DNA of 64,000 nt. Origin: G020348385 sp964580235 (GTDB lineage Bacteria; Acidobacteriota; Aminicenantia; Aminicenantales; Aminicenantaceae). Shown here in pieces: positions 24,042 to 32,697 of this stretch. The first letter of the stretch is position 1. The number at the start of each line of letters is the position of its first letter. Below the pieces are notes generated by a model. That model saw only the letters and a program-made list of their open reading frames with translations. It was not told the DNA's origin and searched no databases. The DNA is taken from the NCBI GenBank assembly GCA_964580235.1, contig CAZOJY010000003.1, positions 1 through 64,000 of the forward strand. Reading direction: 5' to 3'. Made by a program: the position numbers and the translations under genes.

Positions 24042-26168
24042 TTAATCGATGGACACCGGTTGAACTTTGGTGCCGCCTTTCTGCGAGGTCAGCACGACTT
24101 TGAGCGGAGTATTACCCTCCACAGCGACCAGCCATGTGACTGTCCGCGAGGATCCTTTCTGCCGGACCTGCGTCGGTTGTCTCCGCTGCTGCCTAAACTG
24201 TGACATTGGATAGCCCGGGGGAAAGAAAAACCTCTGTTGTGAGCGCTGCTGGGACGAGGCTGATGGCGTTCCCCGTCCTTTATATCCCGGAATCCGCATG
24301 GTTCCTTCCATCACACCCAGCTTCTGAAAGGGTGTTCCGAGCAAGTAAGTTGTTTTGGCGGGGTCGCCGACAAGCCAGATCACATCTTCTCTATTTCCGG
24401 CAAGTTGGGCTCCCCGGGCAATGTGCGTGGCGAGTTTGCCTGTATTTTCGACCTTGGCTGTAATCTGAATGACTTTAAATTTTCCTTTTGACTGGCCCTT
24501 TTTGATCGTGACCTGGCCTCCAGTTTGAACAGCTTTTGCTTCTTTAGCGTTGTTGGTTGTGTACAGGACCTTTGCCTTGACATCGTTTATCACGACCTCA
24601 GGCAAGAGGCCTGCGCGAAAAAGCGTGAACTGCCAGTGATCTTCACAGACTTTGCGCAACGGGTCTCCGGGCCAGGCATTGTTTCGGTAATTGGGAAGCC
24701 AGCCGCCGATTTCTCCTTCGCCCAGCTCCGGGTGTTTGAACGGTTTCCAATCGATGAACAGCTTTCCTCCGTATTTGTCATCCTGATATTTGAGTGCTGC
24801 CCGCTGCATCTGGGCATAATCCACATCCCCTTCAAGTTTGGGAAAATCCGGGATGTCCTCTTCTGGATTCCAGAGTTCGGTGGTGATGGCATAGATGCCG
24901 TACTCTTTGTACATCCAGTCCGTGGCCATGCCGTAGCTGTAGCGTTTGTCCTGCTCTTCGTTGTAGCTCACTCTCCACCCCCGGGGGAGTTCATATCCCC
25001 GCATGATGGCGTATTTATTTTTCGAGGTTTTTTTGAGTTCCTCCCTGTATTTATCCAGTTTGTCGGGATTTTTCCACGCATCCGGGATTTCTTCACCGAT
25101 AATCTCCAGATATTTTTTTCCCATGACTTGGTCCAACACCGCCACATCCTTGGGATGCAGGCTAGGATGGGGGGCTGTTCCCATCGGCCGGTAGGTGAAT
25201 CCGCCTGAGGTGTGATAGTTCTGTGCCATCAGGACGTTGGAGTGACTGGTCAAAAACTCGGCGATGGCGTGCGTTTCAGGTGCAGACGTTGGGAAGTTGC
25301 CCTTCCCTCCAGCAAATCCGTCGGTGCGCCACCATCCTTCGGGAAAATTACGGTTGAGGTCGATTCCAGATTCCGAATCCTCTCCGCGTTTGCCGTCTCC
25401 GTCATTGTCCTTATCCTCTCTGATAACGGAATAACGGGGCTTGTCGGTTTTCTGGTCTCTGCGGAGTCGTATCATCAGACGCGGATCTTGATCATCGATG
25501 ACATAATTCCCCTTGGGATCATTGTAGCGGAACTGCAGAATAAGTCCGTCCCCGTTGAGGTCGTCCGGTCCGTCCTCGTTGATTTTTCCATCCTTGTCGT
25601 CATCTTTCTGCATGCTGTTGGTTCGCTGCGGTACGCCTTTTTCCACGCTGTTGTACACCCCGTCCGGGTTGACGATCGGGCAGATGTAGAAAGTCTTATT
25701 GTCTACAATATGCGTGATCTCTTTGTCAGATCCATATCCGGTGACCAGCTTATCGATGGTGTACAAACAGACCTCGGTCCCGGTGAACTCGTTCCCATGG
25801 GTGGCACCGCAGATCCAGTGACCCGGTTTTCCTTGATAGGATTTCATCGGCGTAACATTTTTCACGCCTTCTTTGCGCATATTTTGCAGGTTCACTTGTG
25901 CGTCGATCGTGGTCCCGATCTTCATGTTGGAGATCACAAGGACAAAAATTGGCCTGCCGTTCGTGCTTTTCCCAATTTCAAGGAGCTTTGTAATATTGGG
26001 ATAGCCTTTGGCAACGGCTTTGAGATAATTTGCTGTGCCATTGTATCCGTGATATTGATCGAAACGGATCGGTACTTTTTGTGCAGAATGTAGAGGAACG
26101 CTTATTATAAGGCCAAGCACGATGAATATAATGGCCAACCTAAGGAAAAAAATAGGGTGCGAATTCAT
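24042..26168 (-). CDS. exported M14 zinc carboxypeptidase, paralogue
   Basis: A 708-residue relative of the downstream M14 enzyme. HGNEFTG zinc motif, DLNRNFPEGWW arginine, NYHTSGG histidine and ITTELWNPEED glutamate are all present, with calcium-loop inserts (DDDKDGKINEDGPDDLNGDG; DNDGDGKRGED). The start at 26168 follows a GGGAGGG site and gives a clean signal peptide (LRLAIIFIVLGLIISVPLHSA); the frame is open to 26231. A low-complexity Gln/Arg-rich stretch lies about 60 residues from the C-terminus. First gene of the three-peptidase operon. Confidence 0.92.
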   Translation of the reverse strand: MNSHPIFFLRLAIIFIVLGLIISVPLHSAQKVPIRFDQYHGYNGTANYLKAVAKGYPNITKLLEIGKSTNGRPIFVLVISNMKIGTTIDAQVNLQNMRKEGVKNVTPMKSYQGKPGHWICGATHGNEFTGTEVCLYTIDKLVTGYGSDKEITHIVDNKTFYICPIVNPDGVYNSVEKGVPQRTNSMQKDDDKDGKINEDGPDDLNGDGLILQFRYNDPKGNYVIDDQDPRLMIRLRRDQKTDKPRYSVIREDKDNDGDGKRGEDSESGIDLNRNFPEGWWRTDGFAGGKGNFPTSAPETHAIAEFLTSHSNVLMAQNYHTSGGFTYRPMGTAPHPSLHPKDVAVLDQVMGKKYLEIIGEEIPDAWKNPDKLDKYREELKKTSKNKYAIMRGYELPRGWRVSYNEEQDKRYSYGMATDWMYKEYGIYAITTELWNPEEDIPDFPKLEGDVDYAQMQRAALKYQDDKYGGKLFIDWKPFKHPELGEGEIGGWLPNYRNNAWPGDPLRKVCEDHWQFTLFRAGLLPEVVINDVKAKVLYTTNNAKEAKAVQTGGQVTIKKGQSKGKFKVIQITAKVENTGKLATHIARGAQLAGNREDVIWLVGDPAKTTYLLGTPFQKLGVMEGTMRIPGYKGRGTPSASSQQRSQQRFFFPPGYPMSQFRQQRRQPTQVRQKGSSRTVTWLVAVEGNTPLKVVLTSQKGGTKVQPVSID

Positions 26169-26528
26169 AGCATTATCCCTCCCTTGTTGAGATTTACTTT
26201 TGGAAAAAAAGAGTGGCATGTGTGAAAACATAAGAGTGTATTACATAATACAAACAGACGATAAAATCAATTATTTATTTTAATCCATTGTTTGGCTTTG
26301 GCAACGCATTGAATCTAAATGGAAAAGCTTTGATTTGAGATGAAATTCATGGCTTTGATCAAAGTTTTCTTTCCCAAAACCAAAAGTGGAAGACTTGGCA
26401 GGCTCTTCTTTGCTTTACAAAAAAGGATTCGCAACGAAGGTGATGGACATGGCGTGACTGAAATATTCAAGTGTGTTATGGTGATAGAGGCAAAAAATAG
26501 ACACAGGTGTCAAAAAATATACAGCAAA
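26169..26528. other. divergent intergenic region with palindrome
   Basis: This 360-bp space separates the peptidase operon from the VWFA gene. It contains the palindrome TGTATTACATAATACA at 26237-26252 (7-bp arms, 2-nt centre), 69 nt upstream of the peptidase start, which could be an operator. The plus-strand frame from 26340 is open into the VWFA gene but does not look coding before 26529. Confidence 0.4.
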
Positions 26529-27527
26529 ATGGGAAAAATCTCCCGGAGAAAACAAAAACATTCATCCCTGTTCATTTTTTTTATATTCATGTTGTTAGTT
26601 TTCAATATCGGGTTTCTTTCCCCATCCTTTTCCCAGGAAAAAAAGAAACAGGAAATAAAATATGATGTAGCCGTTACGGCCATATCCATTGCTGTGAGCG
26701 TTCAAGACAAAAAAGGAAGGCATATTACCGGCTTGACCAAAGATGATTTTTTTGTTTACGAGAATAATGAAAAAAAAGACATCACCTATTTCAGTTACAA
26801 TTTTGAGGCGCCTTTGAGTTTGACCATTCTCCTCGATGTGAGCGGCAGCATGGCCCTTCGGGATAAACTAAAAGAAAGCAAAGATGCCCTCGACTATCTG
26901 GCAAAATACCTTCTAAACGACCGAGATGAAATCTCCTTATTGATTTTTGCTGATGGAAAAGTGGAAATTGCTGCAAATTTCTCCGAAGATAAGACTGATT
27001 TTTTTTCTATTTTGGAAAAAACTGAAGCATACGGACAAACCGCTTTGAATGATGCCGTTGGCGTATCTCCAGATTTTGCAAACATGGGCAACAATGAAAA
27101 ACGGGCTCTTCTTTTGATCACGGACGGGATCGAAAACGATAGCGAATATTCTCCTGATCAGGCCATCGAGGTTGCGCGGAGAGTGGACATTCCCATTTAT
27201 ACTATCGGATACAAAATCCCATATAGTGAGCAGTATTTAAAAAAGTATAAACATTCTGAAGGGTTGACGACTTCGGGTATTGTTGAATCTTTAGAAAGGT
27301 TTTCAGAAGCGACCGGAGGGACAGCCTATTTCATTGATAAACCGCTTGATTTGAAGAATGCGTTGAGGCTGGTCAAGCAGGAACTGAGTTGCCAGTACAT
27401 TCTTGGATACACATCTTATACGAATCCAAACAATGAATACCGGAAAATAGCGGTTATGACAAAAAAAAGGAGCTACAAGGTAAGGACAAGAAAAGGTTAT
27501 TATATCGGTAAGAAGAAGGGCACATAA
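26529..27527 (+). CDS. exported VWFA-domain protein, acidobacterial type
   Basis: About 332 residues: a signal peptide (HSSLFIFFIFMLLVFNIGFLSPSFSQ), a short beta domain (VAVSVQDKKGRHITGLTKDDFFVYENNEKK) and a von Willebrand A domain with the MIDAS start DVSGSMALRD and ITDGIEND. The pattern matches the VWFA-related family typical of Acidobacteria (TIGR03436-like). I chose the ATG at 26529 because it directly precedes the signal peptide; there is no clear ribosome site and the frame is open from 26340. The role is unknown; such proteins usually bind partners through a metal ion. Confidence 0.82.
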   Translation: MGKISRRKQKHSSLFIFFIFMLLVFNIGFLSPSFSQEKKKQEIKYDVAVTAISIAVSVQDKKGRHITGLTKDDFFVYENNEKKDITYFSYNFEAPLSLTILLDVSGSMALRDKLKESKDALDYLAKYLLNDRDEISLLIFADGKVEIAANFSEDKTDFFSILEKTEAYGQTALNDAVGVSPDFANMGNNEKRALLLITDGIENDSEYSPDQAIEVARRVDIPIYTIGYKIPYSEQYLKKYKHSEGLTTSGIVESLERFSEATGGTAYFIDKPLDLKNALRLVKQELSCQYILGYTSYTNPNNEYRKIAVMTKKRSYKVRTRKGYYIGKKKGT

Positions 27528-27601
27528 TAATATTTTCTATTTAATAGGAAAATGACTTGTGTTACGATAAATATAACGATAGAAAGGCAAGGGAGAAAAA
27601 A

Positions 27602-28249
27602 ATGAACAAAAGCAAAATAACTGTTCTTATTGGAGTTTTGCTAATTTTTGGTCTGATTGCCGGAACGGGCTGCGCGACAAAAAAGTATGTGATGGGCGAA
27701 GTGGCCACTATTGATCAGAAGGTTGAAGGTGTGGAAACTTCGGTCGAGGAGAATCAAAAAAGGATTAAGGAACATGATGAGAGCTTGGCCACACTGGGCT
27801 CCTTGATTAAAGAACAAGAGTCTGCATTGAGCAACCAGAGAAAGGAGTTTGACAGTAAACTTAGCGAAGTGAAGAAGGCAGCGCAGGGAAGACTTATTTT
27901 TCAAGAGATTCTCAAAAATGATGAAGCGAAATTTAAATTTGACAGCTGGGAACTGAGTGATGCGGCAAAGGCAGAATTAGATAAGTTTGTTGAGGTCTTG
28001 ATAGCTCAGGATAAAGGCCTGTATTTGGAGATCCAAGGGCATACGGATAACACAGGACCTGAGGATTGGAATTTGATTTTGGGAAAGAGAAGAGCCGAAG
28101 CCGTGATGGAATATCTGCACAAAAAATACAATATTCCACTCCATAGAATGGAAGTAATCAGTTATGGGAGTGATATGCCGGTTGGTGATAGTTCAACCCG
28201 TGATGGAAGAGCGCAGAACAGGCGGGTGGTTATACTTGTGTTTGAATAA
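27602..28249 (+). CDS. OmpA-family peptidoglycan-associated lipoprotein
   Basis: A 215-residue lipoprotein: signal with lipobox (LLIFGLIAGTGC), a coiled-coil linker (about 30-90, EVATIDQKVEGVETSVEENQ) and a C-terminal OmpA/Pal domain (AKFKFDSWELSDAAKAELDKF, EIQGHTDNTGPEDWNLILGKRRAEAV, RAQNRRVVI) that binds peptidoglycan. It anchors outer membrane to cell wall. The start at 27602 has AAGGGAG upstream. It points to a diderm host. Confidence 0.92.
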   Translation: MNKSKITVLIGVLLIFGLIAGTGCATKKYVMGEVATIDQKVEGVETSVEENQKRIKEHDESLATLGSLIKEQESALSNQRKEFDSKLSEVKKAAQGRLIFQEILKNDEAKFKFDSWELSDAAKAELDKFVEVLIAQDKGLYLEIQGHTDNTGPEDWNLILGKRRAEAVMEYLHKKYNIPLHRMEVISYGSDMPVGDSSTRDGRAQNRRVVILVFE

Positions 28250-28260
28250 TTATATAAAAG

Positions 28261-30378
28261 TCAGCGCAGTGCCTCTTTTATGCGGGCTGGTGTCATCGGG
28301 AGCGTGAAGATTCTTTTGCCGATAGCATCATGGACCGCGTTGGCGATTACTCCTCCCATGGTAGTGATAGCTGGTTCCCCACAGCCCTGAGGAGGCATTT
28401 CGGGATTATCCACGAGCACCGTTTCTATCTTCGGCAGCCAGGAAAAGCGGGGGATTTCATAAGTGTCGAAATTCTCATCCAATATTTTCCCGTTCGAAAA
28501 CCGGATTTCTTCGGTCAAACAATAGCCGAGTCCCATGGTGATACCTCCTTCGATCTGCATCTTTACGCCTTCTGGATTGATCACTTCTCCTGTATCTTGA
28601 GCGCAGACCACTCTTTCCACGCGTACTTCGCTGTTTTTCTGGTTGACCTTTACTTCGGCAATTGTGGCCACATATGTTCCCAGGTAATCCGTACAAGCAA
28701 GCCCGTATCCCTTTCCACTCGGGCCTGGAGAAAAAGATTTCCCGAACTGTTCTGCGGCTGCAGATAAAACCCTTTTCATTCTTACATCGGCTAAATTATG
28801 CATTCGGAACTCAAGCGGATTCATTCCGGCAGCCTCGGCCATCACGTCGATATGGGATTCGATAGCGAACACGTTTGTGTTGCTCCCAGGCCCGCGCCAG
28901 GCACCGACACCAAAGGGGTGGACGCCTCCACCTCCGCTTCTTCCTCCCCATCCGCCCATGGACAGGACTTTGTGGTGAGGGATATCGTAAAAAGGCTGAG
29001 AGCTGCGATCCCCGGCAAAATAATTATGATACTCCCAGTAGACGATCTGATTTGCATCGTTCAGGCCCGATTGGATGTCGATGACTGCCGCCGGGCGGAA
29101 AGTGTCATAAAAAAACTCTTCTTTTCTGGTCCAGGCTACCTGCACCGGTTTTCCGCTCAATCGGGCCAGACGCACGGCCTCCGTGATCTGATTCCCCTGG
29201 TTTTTTCCTCCGAATCCGCACCCCACAAAGGGCGTGATGACCCGCACCTTATCCTGGGGGAAACCCAGGACCTGTGCCACTTCTGCTTGAGCCCTGAAAG
29301 GAGATTGTGTGGAGGCCCAGACCGTAGCTTTATCGCCTTCGATATTAACCACTGCCGTATGGGCCTCAGAAGGCGCATGGGCGACATAGTGATTGTAATA
29401 GGCTTGATCGAATGTGTTGGTCGAAAGGCGTTTTCCCTGCTCGATATTTCCTTTCTCGGTCACGACACTGCCTTCTGAGGCTGAATCTTTGAGGTGCTGG
29501 AATATGTGTTGATTGTCCAGTGTGGATTCGGAAGGCTCGAACCTGGCCTTTATCAACCGGAGGGCTTTTTCGGCCACGTCGGGGTACTTATGCAGGACAG
29601 CCACCAAATCGCCTTCCCGGATAACCTGAACACCCTCGATTTTTTTGGCGGCAGAAACATCCACGCTTTTCAGGGTGGCTCCGTGGGCCGGAGGCCTCAA
29701 GATTTTGGCGTGAAGCATTACCGGGAAACGGATGTCCCCGGCATACTTGGCTTCCCCTGTCACTTTTTGTTCTCCATCCAACCGATCTGTCGGCTTTCCC
29801 GATATGGTGTGCTTGGCATACTGTTTAATGGGCGGCTTTACCTCCAGATGCCGTTCGATTTTCCCCCCTTTTGCCAGTTCGGCGTAGGACACCTTTTTTG
29901 CCGATCCGTTGGGGACAAAGATCATCCCGTCGCTCACTATCAGTTTTTCCACTGGCACGCCCAGTTTTTCGGAGGCCAGCTGGAGAAGAACGGCTCTTGC
30001 CTCTGCAGCCGCCCGGCGCAGGGGAGGGCCAAAATACTTGGTGCTTCTCGACCCAAAGGTACCGCTGTCGTAAGGACAAAGGAGGGTATCACCCATCACC
30101 ATATCGACTCTATCCAACCGAACATCGAGCTCTTCTGCCAGCATTTGAGCCAGAGACGTGTGGATTCCCTGTCCCATTTCGATTTTGCCGGTGAAACAGG
30201 ACACCCGGCCATCTTCTCCTATCCGGAGATAGGCGTTAAAATCTTCTGGATATCCTCGCCTTCTTCGGTATTGAGCGCCTAATGAATCTCCCGGGGTGAA
30301 AAAAACAACGATTTCTCCGCCCATAAGCTTGAGGAATTCGCGGCGGTCGAGAGTAAAATTGCAATCGCCTTCTTTCAT
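28261..30378 (-). CDS. molybdenum hydroxylase large subunit (xanthine dehydrogenase family)
   Basis: A 705-residue aldehyde oxidase/xanthine dehydrogenase-type molybdopterin subunit, nearest in layout to isoquinoline 1-oxidoreductase beta-type enzymes. A twin-arginine-like leader (LDRREFLKLMGG) suggests Tat export. Cofactor motifs include GKIEMGQGIHTSLAQM, VGCGFGGKN, AWRGPGSNTN and the catalytic glutamate in PPQGCGEPAITTMGG. The ATG at 30378 follows AGGAGATTGG. The enzyme needs a [2Fe-2S] partner, but the gene directly upstream is only a frameshifted remnant, so it may lack its electron acceptor or use one encoded elsewhere. Confidence 0.88.
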   Translation of the reverse strand: MKEGDCNFTLDRREFLKLMGGEIVVFFTPGDSLGAQYRRRRGYPEDFNAYLRIGEDGRVSCFTGKIEMGQGIHTSLAQMLAEELDVRLDRVDMVMGDTLLCPYDSGTFGSRSTKYFGPPLRRAAAEARAVLLQLASEKLGVPVEKLIVSDGMIFVPNGSAKKVSYAELAKGGKIERHLEVKPPIKQYAKHTISGKPTDRLDGEQKVTGEAKYAGDIRFPVMLHAKILRPPAHGATLKSVDVSAAKKIEGVQVIREGDLVAVLHKYPDVAEKALRLIKARFEPSESTLDNQHIFQHLKDSASEGSVVTEKGNIEQGKRLSTNTFDQAYYNHYVAHAPSEAHTAVVNIEGDKATVWASTQSPFRAQAEVAQVLGFPQDKVRVITPFVGCGFGGKNQGNQITEAVRLARLSGKPVQVAWTRKEEFFYDTFRPAAVIDIQSGLNDANQIVYWEYHNYFAGDRSSQPFYDIPHHKVLSMGGWGGRSGGGGVHPFGVGAWRGPGSNTNVFAIESHIDVMAEAAGMNPLEFRMHNLADVRMKRVLSAAAEQFGKSFSPGPSGKGYGLACTDYLGTYVATIAEVKVNQKNSEVRVERVVCAQDTGEVINPEGVKMQIEGGITMGLGYCLTEEIRFSNGKILDENFDTYEIPRFSWLPKIETVLVDNPEMPPQGCGEPAITTMGGVIANAVHDAIGKRIFTLPMTPARIKEALR

Positions 30379-30551
30379 GACCAATCTCCTCTTATTGTCC
30401 GGGCTGCAGTTTGGATGGCCCGGATGATCCGGTTGTATGTGTCGCACCGGTACAGATTTCCCTCCATGGCCTCAACGAATCCTTTGTCGAGGCTTGAGAA
30501 TTTTTCAATAATAGGGAGCAGGCCTTCAAAATCATTCCCGATGTGCGATAT
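30375..30551 (-). pseudogene. frameshifted 3' remnant of the [2Fe-2S] subunit gene
   Basis: Two frames together give the C-terminus of a CoxS/XdhC-type [2Fe-2S] protein: YRTSGMILKACSLLLKNSQAS in one frame, then DKGFVEAMEGNLYRCDTYNR and IIRAIQTAA in another. The family usually reads YCTPGMIL...GNLCRCxxYxRI. Two of the cluster cysteines are replaced (R for C, Y for C), a frame change splits the rest, and everything upstream is missing, cut by the hemerythrin gene end. The surviving TGA overlaps the ATG of the large subunit, showing the ancestral coupled pair. Confidence 0.75.
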
Positions 30552-30974
30552 CTATTTGAGATTTGCCACTCCTTTTTCGGCAAAGAATTTGCCCAGTTTA
30601 AGGTCGGTACCCTTGATGTGATTGATAAGCCAGTTGAGCAGAAAAACGTTGATCGATGTGGCCAGAGCCTTTGTCGGCCCTTCTTCTTTAAAATCTTCCA
30701 AAATGTGGTTCAGGGTGATTTTAAAATGTCCGTGCTGATTTTTTTGATCCTCCAGACCAGGATAGTTGTGCTCTGCCATGTGTTTTTCTTCAGTGGAGAA
30801 ATGGAAATCTGTGTAGTCGATCATGAAGTCCAACGTCTTCATGATCTTATTGTATTCACGACCTTCATCTAGAGCGTCAGACAGATCCCTTAACTTCTGG
30901 ATGAGCATTTTATGCTGTTCGTCGATCAACCTCACGCCCACAGACAAGCTGTCATCCCATTCGATCTTGTTCAT
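30552..30974 (-). CDS. bacteriohemerythrin
   Basis: A 140-residue hemerythrin. Di-iron ligands are visible: DEQHK, FHFSTEEKHM, QHGHF and NWLINHIKGTD. These proteins bind O2 or sense it and may protect anaerobic enzymes. GGAGG precedes the ATG. The gene ends one base before the remnant of the molybdenum hydroxylase [2Fe-2S] gene, so the two were joined by deletion or insertion. Divergent to the first PQQ-like gene. Confidence 0.93.
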   Translation of the reverse strand: MNKIEWDDSLSVGVRLIDEQHKMLIQKLRDLSDALDEGREYNKIMKTLDFMIDYTDFHFSTEEKHMAEHNYPGLEDQKNQHGHFKITLNHILEDFKEEGPTKALATSINVFLLNWLINHIKGTDLKLGKFFAEKGVANLK

Positions 30975-31092
30975 GGTGTTTTCCTCCTATTTCTGGCTGA
31001 TTTTTACATGATGAGTTGCAGAGACAAATGTAGCATACAGGATTTTTGCGGTCAATTGAAATTGTACAGGAATTTGTCCTTTTACCCGGTTT

Positions 31093-31121
31093 TTGCTATT
31101 ATCTAAACTTTGAAATAATAA
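31093..31121 (+). promoter_or_regulatory. possible promoter of the first PQQ-like gene
   Basis: TTGCTA, 17 nt, TAATAA, ending 53 nt before the ATG at 31175. The match to a sigma-70 promoter is only partial, particularly at the -10. Confidence 0.25.
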
Positions 31122-31174
31122 ATGAGAACGGACATGTTGGCAACGAAACGATTTCAAGCGGAAGGAGAAATCCC

Positions 31175-32536
31175 ATGCTGACAAAATTGGCCCGAGTTTT
31201 ATTCTGCTTATTGATTCTGTTTGGCACAATGATTGAACTGGAAGGGCAGGATACAAAAGAAGGTGTGAACTGGCCGAGTTTCCGTGGGCCATATGCCGGC
31301 GGAACCGCTGCTAATTATGCGACTCCGATATCCTGGGATGTTGATACCTCTAAAAATATCATATGGAAAAGAAAAATTCCCGGGCTGGCTCATTCCAGTC
31401 CTGTTATTTGGGGAGATCGGATAATTGTCACGACGGCTGTTGGTAAGACCGAACCGGAGCTTAAAGTGGGGCTCTATGGCAACATCAAATCCGCCGATGA
31501 TGACTCCGTCCACAAGTGGAAGGTGCTCTGCCTGGATAAAAAAACTGGGAAAATACTCTGGGAAAAAACAGCACACACGGGCGTTCCCAAAGTCAAACGC
31601 CACCCTAAAGCCTCACACGCCAATTCCACCCCTGCGACAGATGGCAGGCATGTTGTCGCTTTTTTTGGTTCCGAAGGCCTGTACTGCTATGATATGGACG
31701 GCGGCCTGCTCTGGGAAAAAGACTTCGGTCTTCTTGATTCTGCTTTTTTTATGGTCCCATCGGCCCAGTGGGGATTTGCCAGCTCTCCGCTCATCCATCA
31801 GGGGGCTGTTATCGTTCAATGTGATGCTCTCAACACGGCATTTCTTGCCGCTCTGGATGTCAAAACGGGGAAAGAAATATGGCGGACATCCCGGGAGGAC
31901 GTTCCAACGTGGAGCACTCCCACTCTTTATTTGGGGAAAGAGAAAATACAAATCATCGTCAATGGATTCAAACATATTGGAGGCTATGATTTTAAAACGG
32001 GCAGGGAATTATGGAAAATTACCGGAGGTGGCGACATCCCCATCCCCACTCCAGTTGTTGCCCATGGTTTGGTGTTTATTAACAGTGCCCATGGACGGTT
32101 GTCTCCAATTTATGCCATAAAACCGGAGTCAAAAGGAGATATCTCTTTGACAGAAGATGAAACCTCAAATGAGTCCATCGTCTGGAGTGTCAGGCGGGGG
32201 GGGTCTTACATCCTGACACCTCTCGTTTACGGAGATTTTCTGTACAATCTGCAGTGGAATGGATCTCTGGACTGTTATCGGGCAAAAACAGGCGAGCTGA
32301 TCTACAAAGCACAGCTTGGAAAGATGACCGGGTTTTCGGCTTCAGGGGTTGCTGCAGATGGAAAATTGTATTTTTGCAGCGAAGAGGGGGATGTATCCGT
32401 TGTCAAATCCGGACCAGAATTTGAAATTTTAGCAACAAATTCTATGAAAGATGAATGCATGGCCACACCGGCGATATCGGAAGGAACTTTGTATTTTCGA
32501 ACGCACCATTATCTAATGGCTGTTTCTGACAAATAG
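31175..32536 (+). CDS. exported PQQ-like beta-propeller protein
   Basis: A 453-residue exported protein (signal RVLFCLLILFGTMIELEG) built of seven or eight PQQ-like blades, seen as repeats such as LCLDKKTGKILWEKTA, LDVKTGKEIWRTS and YDFKTGRELWKITGG. It opens with the NWPSFRGP motif shared by all propellers in this region. There are no heme motifs and no recognisable quinoprotein active site, so it may be a BamB-like scaffold rather than an enzyme. The ATG at 31175 follows GAAGGAG. Its closest relative here is the 53464 protein. Confidence 0.85.
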   Translation: MLTKLARVLFCLLILFGTMIELEGQDTKEGVNWPSFRGPYAGGTAANYATPISWDVDTSKNIIWKRKIPGLAHSSPVIWGDRIIVTTAVGKTEPELKVGLYGNIKSADDDSVHKWKVLCLDKKTGKILWEKTAHTGVPKVKRHPKASHANSTPATDGRHVVAFFGSEGLYCYDMDGGLLWEKDFGLLDSAFFMVPSAQWGFASSPLIHQGAVIVQCDALNTAFLAALDVKTGKEIWRTSREDVPTWSTPTLYLGKEKIQIIVNGFKHIGGYDFKTGRELWKITGGGDIPIPTPVVAHGLVFINSAHGRLSPIYAIKPESKGDISLTEDETSNESIVWSVRRGGSYILTPLVYGDFLYNLQWNGSLDCYRAKTGELIYKAQLGKMTGFSASGVAADGKLYFCSEEGDVSVVKSGPEFEILATNSMKDECMATPAISEGTLYFRTHHYLMAVSDK

Positions 32537-32565
32537 ATTTTTCTGGCACCATATCTGAAGATTTA

Positions 32566-32594
32566 TTGACGGATGCCCAGCGATGGTGTAACAT
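32566..32594 (+). promoter_or_regulatory. candidate promoter of the 15-gene operon
   Basis: TTGACG (32566-32571), a 17-nt spacer, then TAACAT (32589-32594). This is a good -35 and a fair -10, about 105 nt before the first gene. A perfect palindrome begins at the end of the -10, where a repressor would block initiation. Confidence 0.5.
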
Positions 32595-32622
32595 AATACT
32601 AATTCCATAGGATTAGTATTAT
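32593..32622. promoter_or_regulatory. palindromic candidate operator
   Basis: ATAATACTAAT, eight bases, ATTAGTATTAT: perfect 11-bp arms overlapping the candidate -10 and the expected transcription start. It lacks a T tract, so it fits an operator better than a terminator, though it might also end transcription of the 31175 gene. Confidence 0.55.
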
Positions 32623-32697
32623 ATTAAGACATGGTTATCAGCCGACTGTAAAAAACACCAGAAGTGTCCTAGAATATGTATTCATGGAATAAAATAA

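Noticed and set aside
25212..26093. A 293-codon plus-strand open frame opposite the M14 gene
   Set aside because: It lies wholly antisense to a protein with all M14 catalytic residues and has no family motif of its own.
28798..30282. Two long plus-strand open frames opposite the molybdenum hydroxylase
   Set aside because: The minus-strand protein is clearly real; the opposite frames are low-information products of its codon use.
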